Position numbers and translations under genes: made by a program. Positions 11,701 to 17,249 of a stretch of DNA of 46,841 nucleotides are shown here, piece by piece (within the stretch, counting starts at the first letter, position 1; the number at the start of each line of letters is the position of its first letter). The notes below the pieces were generated by a model that saw only the letters and a list, made by a program, of their open reading frames with translations, was not told where the DNA came from and made no database searches. Origin of the DNA: QYOJ01 sp043810345 (GTDB lineage Bacteria; Bacteroidota; Bacteroidia; Bacteroidales; FEN-979). The DNA is taken from contig JBDROF010000098.1 in the NCBI GenBank assembly GCA_043810345.1, positions 1 through 46,841 on the forward strand. The letters are read 5' to 3'.

Positions 11701-13538
11701 GCGCGATCGCCTGCACTGCCATATCCGACAAAATTATTGGTTAATGTGCCATCGATGTACAGCAGGTTGTTGGAAGAGGAAGAGATCGTCCCGGAACTCA
11801 CATAGTAACAGAATCTCTTGGAGGTAGCGCCTCCGGTGGAGAAACTGGCGAGAATGTTATTATTGACATTGAATGTGCCGCTGGCCAGATAGAGGAGGGC
11901 GCTGCTTGGAATGGCATCTTCATCAATACGGGCGGAATTATAATACACATTGATATTTCCTGCAGTAAAATTCAGGGTACGATGCACAATGGTTGCCGAA
12001 GCTGAGGTGATTCCATGATCAAATGCATACAATGCATTATTATAGATATTCAGTTTGTCCCCCACCGTGGAGGAGGCTGAAGCTGAGATGCCATATACAT
12101 AATAGGAGGTCGACGTACTGGTCGTCTTGATATCATGAATTTTATTGTTGTAAACCTGGGAGGTGCCCTGGGATGATTCGCAAGATAACCCGTACACACT
12201 GGCTGCAGTGGTGGTCACATTCCTTATCTCTGTATTAAATACCGACAGGTTTTTCTGGTAGTAGGCTCGGATCCCGTAACTCGTGGATGTTCCGTTTCCG
12301 ATATCATTGGCAGTGGCGGCACCGATGGTGGTAGTTCCGCCACCGGTTATACCAACCTGGCAATCGGAATCAAAGTAAGTGGAGTTTCCGTAGAACCAGA
12401 TACCATGATAAGCGTTTTCAACGGTGATATTATAATATAGATTAAAAGCATTTGCCCCTGCCGTACTTGTCGGGGTAATACCCCCTCCGAAAGAGGTACT
12501 GGCGGATTGAAGGATCCCGATGGAACTGGTATTGGTCCGGTTCAGGGTGATTTTGGCGTTTCTGATGGAGTTGTAAAGCGCTCCATCCGTAGCGGAAGCA
12601 TTCCGGATAAGATACCCATATTCAAGCGTCGTACCGGTAGCAGAGATATCAATTCCGTTGAAGGTAATATAATCCCCCCCGGTGATAATAATCCCCGCAT
12701 CGCTGGTTCCGGCGCCGCCGGTAGCGGATATCACAGGATTGCTGCTGCCGCCGCTCTTTTGAAATACGATCGGATTTGCAGCGGTACCGGTGGCTGTGAT
12801 GGCCGGAGGATCCTCGATGAAGGTATTTCCGGAAGCCACGTTGAAGGTCACGCCGCCTGTACCGACTCCATTGGCGTTTAACGCGTTAATGGCTGCTGTA
12901 AAGGTGAAATAATTATCGGGACCACTGCCGAAAGGGTCGATGGTCTTGGTTCCGGTCATTGGAATCGCATTCATGATCTTGAATTCATCCACTCCGATAT
13001 CGGTTGTTCCGTAGTCGGAGGTTGCAGTGAATTTGATCTTTGTCGTGGCCGAAGTAGAAGGAATTGTTACAATATATTTTGTCCATGTTGATGATATTCC
13101 CAACGTCAATACACTTGCACTCCAGGTCGACCCATCATTTATTGAATAATAAATATTCAATGCATCAGAACCACTTGTATTGATATGGTAAAACTCAAGT
13201 TTATTGATTCCAGTCACATAACCCGAAAGGTCAATGGTTGGCGTAATGAGATCTCCGGATGTCCCGGATGAGGCATCATAGGTGTGGAATCTTGCCGAGT
13301 AGGTGGTGGAATTCGCTCCTCCCGGAGAGTAGGATCCTGAGGTGCTGGTCCAGCCGGTCGTATAGTCGTTCCGGTGCCATACATTATCTTCGGGTGTGGT
13401 AGTTCCAGACCATGCCGGGGATAAGGTTGGAGGCAATGTCCACGCTCCTTCGAAGTTCTCAAAAAAAACCGTGGTTTGTCCACAAAGGGTCATTGTTAAA
13501 ACGACCCACATACCTGTAATTGATAAAAACTTTTTCAT
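1..13538 (-). CDS. Giant secreted beta-helix / PKD / Ig-like repeat protein (3' end outside window)
   Basis: One uninterrupted frame runs from ATG at 13538 to the left edge, giving at least 4,512 codons with no stop. The N-terminus MKKFLSITGMWVVLTMTLCGQ is a Sec signal peptide. Residues about 23-190 are a jelly-roll-like (anchor-J/MAM type) region starting FFENFEGAW. Three right-handed beta-helix modules follow (about 200-690, 850-1610, 1770-2430), rich in NN.I.N and GIY turns. Each ends in a D..G..R....GAYE-like motif (MGAYE, DIGAD, DIGAYE), the signature of choice-of-anchor Q proteins. After this come two PKD-like domains (6240-5727), eight 93-residue Ig-like units (5726-3495), three PKD-like domains (3494-2727) and ten more units, the last cut by the edge. 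Each unit has two Cys (SICYN and SGCGT), probably a disulfide. Probable role: surface adhesin or filament. A T9SS sorting domain is expected beyond the edge but not seen. It lies 28 bp downstream of the 117-residue membrane protein gene. Confidence 0.9.
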   Translation of the reverse strand, partial: MKKFLSITGMWVVLTMTLCGQTTVFFENFEGAWTLPPTLSPAWSGTTTPEDNVWHRNDYTTGWTSTSGSYSPGGANSTTYSARFHTYDASSGTSGDLITPTIDLSGYVTGINKLEFYHINTSGSDALNIYYSINDGSTWSASVLTLGISSTWTKYIVTIPSTSATTKIKFTATSDYGTTDIGVDEFKIMNAIPMTGTKTIDPFGSGPDNYFTFTAAINALNANGVGTGGVTFNVASGNTFIEDPPAITATGTAANPIVFQKSGGSSNPVISATGGAGTSDAGIIITGGDYITFNGIDISATGTTLEYGYLIRNASATDGALYNSIRNAKITLNRTNTSSIGILQSASTSFGGGITPTSTAGANAFNLYYNITVENAYHGIWFYGNSTYFDSDCQVGITGGGTTTIGAATANDIGNGTSTSYGIRAYYQKNLSVFNTEIRNVTTTAASVYGLSCESSQGTSQVYNNKIHDIKTTSTSTSYYVYGISASASSTVGDKLNIYNNALYAFDHGITSASATIVHRTLNFTAGNINVYYNSARIDEDAIPSSALLYLASGTFNVNNNILASFSTGGATSKRFCYYVSSGTISSSSNNLLYIDGTLTNNFVGYGSAGDRASLQAFAASISPAAPVIGLEGGSGNADPIFTSASNLTFAGSTPARYSGIPVTGITTDINGTARDASRPTMGAYETTQGQNDKSAPYFSNVSITSGLSPVVSVTLTDNSSSVNNATIRLWYRLQGSSVAYTGLDADAKPTGAMNGTYTWNTALAALAQGTYQFYIAARDDQGAGAGIWVYPMWATTWAGWAGADPPNFTANPDAAANVNTLVKQANLAGGTYEVGDDQPVLKKLTDVAAQLNSSILLGNVTYELNPTYDGTTGETYPVVFNQYSTSGGNWSVTIQVKTGASARTTSGNSANPLIRLNGADNMTFDGRAGGTGSTIAWTIQNTNTGGNAFTFINDAQSNTIQYCDLISVNNTTSLGVIIFGTTTGTSGNDNNTVTYCNIHDDGTNFPLYGIYSLGTSTTLNTWNSGITVSNNNIYNFYINGGNPIGIYIAGGSTQWTVTGNSFYQTATRTPTVATGFNVILMGTGDGHTVSGNFIGGSAPSCGGTPWTISGTTVQNFLYGIRFGTMLLTNANSLQGNTISNISMGTNPTASVILFDGMLISSGICNIGNVTPNIIGSGSATGAITITLGSGAFTSTILGVDFRGPSGVVQNNVIGGFTLSGSTTSVVTFAGLYIPPTNLYGTFTVSGNTVGSTTTANSIQCPSAANPPIQMYGIWVFPQSGYGTVNISSNTVANITNNSTSSTSFIQGIRSSNSLAPTTVSSNVVRDLLCTAPNTNTTTTASVIGLFSSNTFAGQVIRQNSIYNLSNTTGTAAVAISGLYYTGPTTGTNTVERNFIHSFSLTSTSTTATLNGIYYAGGVSTVKNNMIRLGITPAGASLTTVSQINGIYETSGTNNFYNNSVYIGGTGIAGTTGSTYCFFSTVTTSTRNILDNIFYNARSGGATGKHYAIRVAGTGYNPAGLTSNYNLLLANGATGGTLGYYGADMATIAAWKAATGQDMASGNGDPNFVNAIGTSATVDLHVQNSTPIEAAGIVIASVTDDYDGQTRSTLTPPDIGADAGNFTNSGDIFGPNITFTPLGNGGTSNRSLPNFATITDNVGVSGGASLPRFYYKKSTDANAFVGNTAGDDGWKYVVASNSTSPYSFTVDYTIINGGSVSAGNIIQYFVVAQDAANNLSSNRQGATASGNPPVLNINGAPASPNQYTITGTSISGTVTVPGTYPTLTGTGGLFEAINNSTVTGNITASITGDLTELGSFALLQFNEDPAGSNFTLTIQPDGTMERLISGVVANSMIRLDGADRVTVDGRFAGSGRYLRFRNTNASNPTLAFLNDATNNTIRNCFIEGASTGTTSGVIVFSTSTVLVGNDNNTIAENIIRDRSDGVGVPYNLVYSLGTAGRENSGLTFSENEFLNFTNYGVNISSTGNGDGMVLTNNSIYQTAPRASTLYGINIAAGNGHTISGNNFGGSTATRTGAALQTTGTTGQIYGIYLSVGMTTPTSVQGNTLSNFGSTGTGSSTNVWGLYIATGMVNVGTVTGNTFGGGALSSDTIRNGYDNGIIHVAAGIVDIQNNLIGNVAYYNAGGDRTCGIYVAGGRVNIKNNIIRNIESNSTSTGLSFLPVGIVLATTISGNVEGNTIYNIQNTNPGTSAYTAGGIINSGAWVNGTVHKNFIYNVSALGTGTGTNSPQVYGLYNSAGSSSYYNNLISIGQGTDGETRIYGIQDASTGANNYYYNSINLFGTGSGSNASYGFLKSAASLVTLKNNILYNDRSGGSIKPYAIGASNTTGVASDYNDLYSSVSPLGLWGVADQSTLAFWQATSTGDASSKSVNPNFFSNTDLRTCQADLDGAGIAVLGITTDYAGVTRGNPPDIGAYEFSIPVPTITGATPLCAGSTGITYTTESGMTGYSWSVSAGGTITGGGSTNQITVTWNTAGAQTVSVNYSNSNGCSASTPTVKNVTVNALPVPTISGPSAVCYGATGNVYTTENGMTGYAWTVVGGSITSGGAPTENTVTVTWNTSGSQSVSVNYTNSDGCTATTATSYNVTVYPLFVAGSISADQSICYNTSPAQLVGVAPTGGNTPYSYQWQSSTDNVTFTDIPGATSLDYSPGALTQTTYYRQNQTSSDGCGTVTTNTVTITVYPDFIAGSISADQNICYNTTPVQLNGLAPTGGNAPYTYQWQSSTDNVTFTDISGATSLNYQPVALTQTTIYRLNQTSASGCGTVTTNTVTITVYPDFTVGSISADQSICYNTLPAQLDGVAPSGGNTPYTYQWQSSTDNVTFSNITTATSLDYQPGALIQTTYYRLNQTSASGCGTLTTNTVTITVYPNFVVGSISADQSICYNTIPAQLNGVAPTGGNTPYTYQWQSSADNVTFTDIAGETSLNYAPGALTQTMYYRLNQTSASGCGTGTTNTVTITIYPNFVVGSISSDESICYNTAPAQLNGVAPTGGNAPYSYQWQVSTDNITFSDISGATGLNYQPGALTQTTWYRQNQSSASGCGTLTTNTVTISVYPNFVVGSISADQSICYNTTPAQLVGVAPTGGNAPYLYQWQSSADNITFADITGATGLNYQPGALTQTTYFRQNQSSASGCGTLSTNTVTITVYPNFVVGSISADQSICYNSTPSQLNGVAPTGGNAPYSYQWQSSADNITFADITGATSLNYQPGALTQTTWYRLNQTSASGCGTGTTNTVTITVYPQFVAGTIASNQSICSNTAPVQLTGTAPTGGDTPYTYQWQSSTDNITFLNITGATNLNYQPGVLTQTTYYRMNQTSSSGCGTLSTNTVTITVNPVPVPVVTGPSVVCPGFSGFLYSTANGMTGYLWTISAGGTIDLGQGTNQISVSWNTPGTQYVTVTYTDGNGCTPASPTTYTVTVNAIINPAINGQGSACAGTAGVIYSTDPGNTNYSWSISAGGTITAGGTSQVATVTWNTAGAQSISVTYVDPNGCTVTPTTKPITVNPLPVPTITGPTPVCYGATGNIYTTETGMTGYTWTVSSGGVITTGGGVTDNTVTVAWMTSGPQSVTVNYTNANSCTAASATSYPVTVYPQLAAGNVTASQSICYNTTPVLLSGTAPTGGNTPYTYQWQNSPDNITFTNITGATALTYQPGALTATTYYRLNQTSASGCGTVTTNTVTITVYGNLVAGTIAANQSICYNTTPAQLTGTAPAGGNTPYTYQWQSSPDNITFSNITGAIALTYQPGALTATTWYRLNQTSASGCGTVTTNTVTITVYPNLAAGTIAANQSICYNTTPAQLTGTAPTGGNTPYTYQWQSSPDNITFTNITGATGINYQPGALTATTWYRLNQTSASGCGTVTTNTVTITVYPNLIAGTIAANQSICYNTTPAQLSGTVPTGGNTPYTYQWQSSPDNITFTNITGATALTYQPGALTVTTYYRLNQTSASGCGTVTTNTVTITVYGNLVAGTITSSQSICYNTAPTLLTGTAPTGGNMPYTYQWQSSPDNITFTNITGATTLTYQPGALTATTWYRLNQTSASGCGTVTTNTVTITVYPNLIAGTIAANQSICYNATPAQLTGTAPTGGNTPYTYQWQSSPDNITFTNITGAISLNYQPGALTSTTYYRLNQTSASGCGTVTTNTVTITVYGNLVAGTIAANQSICYNTTPALLTGTAPTGGNTPYTYQWQSSIDNIIFANIIGATSLTYQPGVLIQTTYYRLNQTSASGCGTVTTNTATITVYGNLVAGTIAASQSICYNTTPAQITGTAPTGGNAPYTYQWQSSPNGTTWTDISGATGINYQPGALTATTYYRQQQTSASGCGTVTTNTVTITVYPNLVAGTIASNQSICYNTTPAQLTGTAPTGGNTPYTYQWQSSPNGTTWTNITGATSLNYQPPALTATTWYRLNQTSASGCGTVTTNSVTITVYGNLVAGTIAASQSICYNTTPALLTGTAPTGGNTPYTYQWQNSPNGTTWTNITGATSLNYQPPALTATTWYR
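2727..3494 (-). repeat. Three consecutive PKD-like domains inside the giant protein
   Basis: Three related segments of about 85 residues each begin with a PxxxGPxxVC-like edge (CPGFSGFLYST, CAGTAGVIYST, CYGATGNIYTT). They continue with an MTGYxWTxSxGGxI core and end in WNTxGxQxVxVxYTxxNGC and PxTVNxxP. They separate the two blocks of 93-residue units. The pattern matches the PKD-like/Ig-like fold common in Bacteroidota surface proteins; fold assignment is by motif only. Confidence 0.75.
3495..5726 (-). repeat. Eight tandem 279-bp units encoding Ig-like domains
   Basis: The same anchor encoding SICYNT occurs at 3730, 4009, 4288, 4567, 4846, 5125, 5404 and 5683, again exactly 279 bp apart. Six of the eight encode SISADQS and one encodes SISSDES where the distal block has TIAANQS; the unit nearest the distal block encodes TIASNQS. 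The two blocks are thus distinct sub-families that homogenised separately. Third codon positions vary freely while the protein is conserved. Confidence 0.95.
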
Positions 13539-13566
13539 ACAAATGGGTTTGTTTATTTATAATGAA

Positions 13567-13920
13567 TTAATTCTTCTGATACTTGATTAATTCCTTACGC
13601 AGGCTTTCCATCTCTTTTCGTAACTTGTCCAATTCCACCTCCTGATGCAACTTCATTGCTTTCAGGGAATCATTGAATTGCGCGGCGGTTCTGAAATAAC
13701 TCTCAGATGAGTTGTCTATTGGACGCCCCTCTTTTATCCGGTAATAGGATTTCTCCAGCTGGAGTTTTTCCGAGAGCAGGTTCTCGTAATCGAGCGTGGC
13801 TTCATCCAGGCTGCTCTTCAGTAGGAGATTCCGGGAATAGAAGAAAACCGATACCCCAATGAAGACAAGGGCTATGAAATAACCCATGAAAGGAACCAGT
13901 TTAAAGGTTGAAGATTTCAA
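13567..13920 (-). CDS. Small membrane-anchored coiled-coil protein
   Basis: Hypothetical protein of 117 residues, no family recognised. One hydrophobic segment at about 11-28 (FMGYFIALVFIGVSVFF) is followed by a charged, Leu/Glu/Lys-rich region with heptad character (about 36-65 and 83-115), predicting a single-pass membrane protein with a coiled coil. The first possible start is TTG at 13920; an in-frame ATG at 13887 would remove 11 residues and leave the membrane segment at the N-terminus. The TTG start keeps two Lys residues ahead of the membrane helix and would leave a leader of about 20 nt after the proposed promoter. The giant adhesin gene begins 28 bp downstream on the same strand, so the two are probably co-transcribed. 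A role in export or anchoring of the giant protein is only inference from position. Confidence 0.7.
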   Translation of the reverse strand: MKSSTFKLVPFMGYFIALVFIGVSVFFYSRNLLLKSSLDEATLDYENLLSEKLQLEKSYYRIKEGRPIDNSSESYFRTAAQFNDSLKAMKLHQEVELDKLRKEMESLRKELIKYQKN

Positions 13921-13948
13921 TCAGGACAGAATCTGCAGAATACGAAAT

Positions 13949-13956
13949 CAAAGGTA
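13949..13956 (-). promoter_or_regulatory. Candidate -7 element TACCTTTG for the small membrane protein/giant protein operon
   Basis: On the minus strand TACCTTTG fits the Bacteroidota TAnnTTTG consensus exactly. It lies 29 bp before the TTG start at 13920 and 6 bp after the last of five 11-bp repeats, the placement expected for an activator-dependent promoter. Confidence 0.5.
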
Positions 13957-13962
13957 CTCCGG

Positions 13963-14017
13963 CCCGATTAAAAGCGAATGAATTGCAAATTAAAAGCTGG
14001 TTAAAGAAGTATTAAAA
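13963..14017 (-). promoter_or_regulatory. Five contiguous 11-bp direct repeats, candidate response-regulator box
   Basis: Read on the minus strand from 14017, the sequence divides into five 11-mers: TTTTAATACTT, CTTTAACCAGC, TTTTAATTTGC, AATTCATTCGC and TTTTAATCGGG. Four of five share a TTTTAAT/CTTTAAC core in the same position. OmpR/PhoB-family regulators bind direct repeats with about 11-bp spacing, and a regulator of that family is encoded about 1.5 kb upstream on the same strand. Binding is inferred, not shown. Confidence 0.5.
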
Positions 14018-14048
14018 TGCAATTAACCGGGCGTACCGGGGAGTTTGG

Positions 14049-15422
14049 TCACTCTTTGATGGTCTGGAATTGCAGGGTAAAATCCGACCCTTTCCCCTGT
14101 TCCGATACCAGGGAGATGGACCCGCCGTGCAGCCTGGTGATCCGCCGGACCAGGGAAAGTCCCAGGCCGCTTCCTTGCATGTGGCTGACATTTTTTGCCC
14201 GGTAGAAGGGTTCGAAAACCAACTCCTGTTCCTCTTTCGGGATCCCGACACCCTTGTCCCGGAAACTGAACTGAATCAGGGAATCGCGATGTTCGAGGAT
14301 GACCTCCACCCGCTGGTTTTCCGAATATTTACAACCATTCTCTATCAGGTTCAGGAAGGCTATCCGGAGCAACTGATCGTTCCCCTTGATGGACAGGTAT
14401 TGTTCCGCATCAAATTTTCCTTCAAACCGGATCACTATTTTATAGCCCGGATGCGTCTTCTGGAGTTCTGCCTGGGCTTCCCAGAGTAGTTCATCCACAC
14501 GGACCAGCCCCATGGAAACTTGATACGAATCCGTATCGGTCATGGTGAGCAGAAGAAGGCGGTTGGCCGTATTCCCCAACGTGATAATGTCCTCCAGTAC
14601 CGATTGGATCAGCCGGATATACTCTTCCAGGGTCCTTTCCTTCATTAGAGCGACCTCCAGCTGACCGATGATGTGGGAGAGTGGGGTCCGGATCTCATGG
14701 GAGGCATTGGCAATGAAGCTCTGCTGCACCTTGAAGGCAATTTCCAGCCGTTCCAGCATTTTGTTGAATGTTTTGGCCAGCCGGGCGACCTCATCCCGGC
14801 CGTTGCCTTCATTCACCCGCAGGTGAAGGGTGCTTTCGGTAATGGCAGGCACCTCATCGATCACTTTCAGGATAGGTTTGAGAGCACGGTTGGAGAAAAC
14901 CCTTCCCGTGAGGTAGAGGATGATCAGGGAGACCAGGAATACAATAAACAGGATATTTCTGAGATTGGCCAGTTTCCTTAGCCCATAGACATCGATCGCT
15001 CCAGCTACCACAACAATCCGGTCTGCGCCACCTTTATAATGGAATCCTACGATCGTGTATCTGTCCTGGCTGAATTCGGTTTGTCCAACCACACGGATGT
15101 TAGCCAGCATGGAGGGGGTGATCACCAGGCAGGAGCTGTCACGGCTCAAGAATATCTGGTTGTTGGTCTGGTCGAAGATGTGGATCTCTTCAAAAGGAAG
15201 CGTCGAAAGGTTATATTGTTCAATGAGACGCAGGAGATCAGCATCGACCCCTTCCACATCAAGGAGAAGTTTGGTGACGGCCGTAGCCTTGTTCTGTAGC
15301 CTGGAATAGAAATCCTCTTTCCATTTAAGTTCAGAAAATATATACACTGAAAACTCCGCAAAGAAGAGAATCACAGCAACGATCACTGTGAATTGCAGGG
15401 TAAGCCGTTTGCGGATCTCCAT
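14049..15422 (-). CDS. Two-component sensor histidine kinase
   Basis: Inner-membrane kinase of 457 residues. TM1 about 8-30, periplasmic sensor about 31-154, TM2 about 155-172, HAMP about 173-226, HisKA with phospho-acceptor His242 (SHEIRTPL), and a HATPase domain with N box (NLIENGCKY, Asn362), G1 (DKGVGI, 389-394), F box (FEPFYR, 403-408) and G2 (GSGLGL, 417-422). All catalytic motifs are intact. The ATG shares one base with the regulator's TGA (TGATG), so the two are translationally coupled. The signal is unknown. The next genes downstream are the small membrane protein and the giant adhesin, and their promoter region carries candidate regulator sites. Confidence 0.95.
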   Translation of the reverse strand: MEIRKRLTLQFTVIVAVILFFAEFSVYIFSELKWKEDFYSRLQNKATAVTKLLLDVEGVDADLLRLIEQYNLSTLPFEEIHIFDQTNNQIFLSRDSSCLVITPSMLANIRVVGQTEFSQDRYTIVGFHYKGGADRIVVVAGAIDVYGLRKLANLRNILFIVFLVSLIILYLTGRVFSNRALKPILKVIDEVPAITESTLHLRVNEGNGRDEVARLAKTFNKMLERLEIAFKVQQSFIANASHEIRTPLSHIIGQLEVALMKERTLEEYIRLIQSVLEDIITLGNTANRLLLLTMTDTDSYQVSMGLVRVDELLWEAQAELQKTHPGYKIVIRFEGKFDAEQYLSIKGNDQLLRIAFLNLIENGCKYSENQRVEVILEHRDSLIQFSFRDKGVGIPKEEQELVFEPFYRAKNVSHMQGSGLGLSLVRRITRLHGGSISLVSEQGKGSDFTLQFQTIKE

Positions 15423-16102
15423 CAGTCCTGTACTAAGATATACCCATGACCGATCCGTGTCTGGATCAACTTGGTCTCATTCTCTTTATGGAGCTTTTTC
15501 CGTAGGAGATTGATGTAGACATCCACAACGTTGGTCCCGGTATCAAATGTGATATCCCAGATCTTCTCGGCAATTTCAGGCCGGGAGACGACCCGTCCCC
15601 GGTTTCGCATCAGGTATTCAAGCAGGGCAAACTCCTTGGCAGAGAGAAAGATTTGCCGCCCCTGACGGTAGGCTAACTTTTTGTCAAGATCGAGTTCCAG
15701 ATCGCTGACTTTCAGGATGTTTTGTGATTTTTCATCCGGACGTGCACCCCGTTTTGTCAACACCTTGATCCGGGCGACAAGCTCCTTGAATTCAAAGGGT
15801 TTAACCAGGTAATCATCAGCGCCGGCGTCAAATCCGTCCAGTTTGTTCTGGAGGGTTCCCAGTGCGGTGATCATGATTACCGGGATCGTCGGGTATTTCT
15901 TTTTCACCAGGTTACATAACGAGTTCCCATCGACAAAGGGCAACAGGATATCCAGGAGGTAGAGATCATAGGGTTGCTTTTCGATCAGCTCCTGTCCCTT
16001 TTTGCCATCCTCGGCTATAGCAGTCTCATAGCCAAGCTCTTCCAGTCCCTGTTTCAGGAAAGCCACCACCTTGGGTTCATCTTCCACAATCAGAATTTTC
16101 AT
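15422..16102 (-). CDS. OmpR/PhoB-family response regulator
   Basis: Receiver domain (1-~120) with acidic pocket VEDE at 6-9, phospho-acceptor Asp51 (LLDILLP), switch Thr79 and Lys101 (VKPF). A C-terminal winged-helix DNA-binding domain (~130-224) includes FALLEYLMRNRGRVVSR and the DVYINLLRKKL recognition helix. Length (226) is normal for the family. It is the first gene of a two-gene operon with the histidine kinase. Likely targets include the 11-bp repeat array at 13963-14017. The upstream gap to hldD is largely filled by a heptamer array. Confidence 0.96.
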   Translation of the reverse strand: MKILIVEDEPKVVAFLKQGLEELGYETAIAEDGKKGQELIEKQPYDLYLLDILLPFVDGNSLCNLVKKKYPTIPVIMITALGTLQNKLDGFDAGADDYLVKPFEFKELVARIKVLTKRGARPDEKSQNILKVSDLELDLDKKLAYRQGRQIFLSAKEFALLEYLMRNRGRVVSRPEIAEKIWDITFDTGTNVVDVYINLLRKKLHKENETKLIQTRIGHGYILVQD

Positions 16103-16152
16103 AGTTGCGATTTCAGAAGGATAAAACTTTGAAATTCAAAACGAATATACAA

Positions 16153-16194
16153 AATTCTTAATTCTTAATTCTTAATTCTTAATTCGTAATTCTC
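16153..16194. repeat. Heptamer array (AATTCTT type) running into the hldD stop codon
   Basis: Six phased 7-bp units: AATTCTT four times, then AATTCGT and AATTCTC. The last unit overlaps the hldD stop codon (minus-strand TGA at 16195-16193). Together with short flanks it fills the gap between hldD and the response regulator. Confidence 0.9.
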
Positions 16195-17158
16195 ACATAT
16201 AGCTCCCCTCCATCAGGTACTCCTGCACATACTCCCGGATACCCTCTTCAAGGGAAGTAAATGGTTTCTGGTATCCGACGGAGCGAAGTTTATCCATAGC
16301 AGCCTCCGTGAAGTACTGGTATTTGTCCCGGATATCTATGGGAGTGTCTATGAAGTCAATCGCAGGAGCCGTTCCCATCGCGGTGAAAACGGCAGAAACC
16401 AGGTCAAGGAAGGTACGGGCCTGTCCGGTCCCCAGGTTGTAAATACCGGAGTCTTTTCCGCGGTTCTTCAGAAAGTGCAGTACATCCACCACATCCCTGA
16501 CGTAAATGAAATCCCGGAGTTGCTCCCCATCCTTGTAATCAGGATTATGCGAACGAAACAGTTTCGCGTATCCCTTATCCCGAATCTGATTAAAGGCATG
16601 AAACACCACCGACGCCATCCGCCCTTTGTGGTATTCATTCGGACCGTACACATTGAAAAACTTGACCCCGTACCAGGCCGGGGGGCGTTGTTCCCGGGTT
16701 AGCACCCATTTGTCGAACTCATTCTTGGACACACCGTACGGATTCAGCGGCTGGAGCTTTGGAATGAGATCATGATCGTCGCGGTATCCAAGGGATCCAT
16801 CTCCATAGGTAGCAGCGGAGGAGGCATAGACCAACGGGATCTGCCAGGCCGTGCAGAGATTCCAGATCTCCTTGGAGTAATTCAGGTTGAGTTCATCGAA
16901 GACCTTCTTGTCGAACTCGGCAGTATCGGTACGCGCCCCGATATGGTACACAAACTCTACCGAATCGTGATGGGTGCGAAACCAGTCAAACAGCTCCCGG
17001 CGATCCACCATAACCGCAAAAGCTTTGTGTGCCGTGTTGGCAGCCTTTTCCTGCTTTGAGAAATCGTCCACCAGAACAAGTTCCTTGATTCCCTGGTTGT
17101 TCAGTTTCCCGGTCAGACAGCTTCCGATAAATCCGGCCGCGCCGGTGATGATGATCAT
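16193..17158 (-). CDS. hldD: ADP-L-glycero-D-manno-heptose 6-epimerase
   Basis: Extended-SDR epimerase of LPS inner-core heptose synthesis, converting ADP-D-glycero- to ADP-L-glycero-D-manno-heptose in the cytoplasm. An N-terminal NAD(P) Rossmann motif GAAGFIG (6-12), a YASSAATYG strand and catalytic Tyr141-xxx-Lys145 (NPYGVSKNEFDKW) are visible. FFNVYGPNEYHKGRMASV is typical of HldD. The start at 17158 (MIIITGAAGF, 321 residues) is chosen because the longer frame to 17221 is only translated octamer repeat (MPLCPCALVPF) and would place the Rossmann motif unusually far in. A TATCTTTG element sits just upstream. The C-terminus ends at a heptamer array. Confidence 0.93.
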   Translation of the reverse strand: MIIITGAAGFIGSCLTGKLNNQGIKELVLVDDFSKQEKAANTAHKAFAVMVDRRELFDWFRTHHDSVEFVYHIGARTDTAEFDKKVFDELNLNYSKEIWNLCTAWQIPLVYASSAATYGDGSLGYRDDHDLIPKLQPLNPYGVSKNEFDKWVLTREQRPPAWYGVKFFNVYGPNEYHKGRMASVVFHAFNQIRDKGYAKLFRSHNPDYKDGEQLRDFIYVRDVVDVLHFLKNRGKDSGIYNLGTGQARTFLDLVSAVFTAMGTAPAIDFIDTPIDIRDKYQYFTEAAMDKLRSVGYQKPFTSLEEGIREYVQEYLMEGSYM

Positions 17159-17176
17159 GGAGGTTTGTTTTTGGGG

Positions 17177-17184
17177 CAAAGATA
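17177..17184 (-). promoter_or_regulatory. Candidate -7 element TATCTTTG for hldD
   Basis: Exact TAnnTTTG match on the minus strand, 19 bp before the hldD ATG. It lies immediately downstream of an octamer array on that strand. Confidence 0.5.
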
Positions 17185-17191
17185 GTGAAAA

Positions 17192-17247
17192 GGGCACAAG
17201 GGCACAGGGGCACAAGGGCACAAAAAAGTAAGAAAGCAGGGTAATAA
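17192..17247. repeat. Octamer array (GGGCACAA), left flank of the four-helix-bundle gene
   Basis: Four clean units GGGCACAA, GGGCACAG, GGGCACAA, GGGCACAA (17192-17223) are followed by decayed units ending near the stop codon of the four-helix-bundle gene. It is in inverted orientation relative to the CCCCTGTG array at 17675. Confidence 0.85.
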
Positions 17248-17249
17248 GT

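Noticed and set aside
17159..17221. N-terminal extension of hldD (MPLCPCALVPF...)
   Set aside because: It is translation of the GGGCACAA octamer array, and the true start MIIITGAAGF fits the family and a promoter just upstream.
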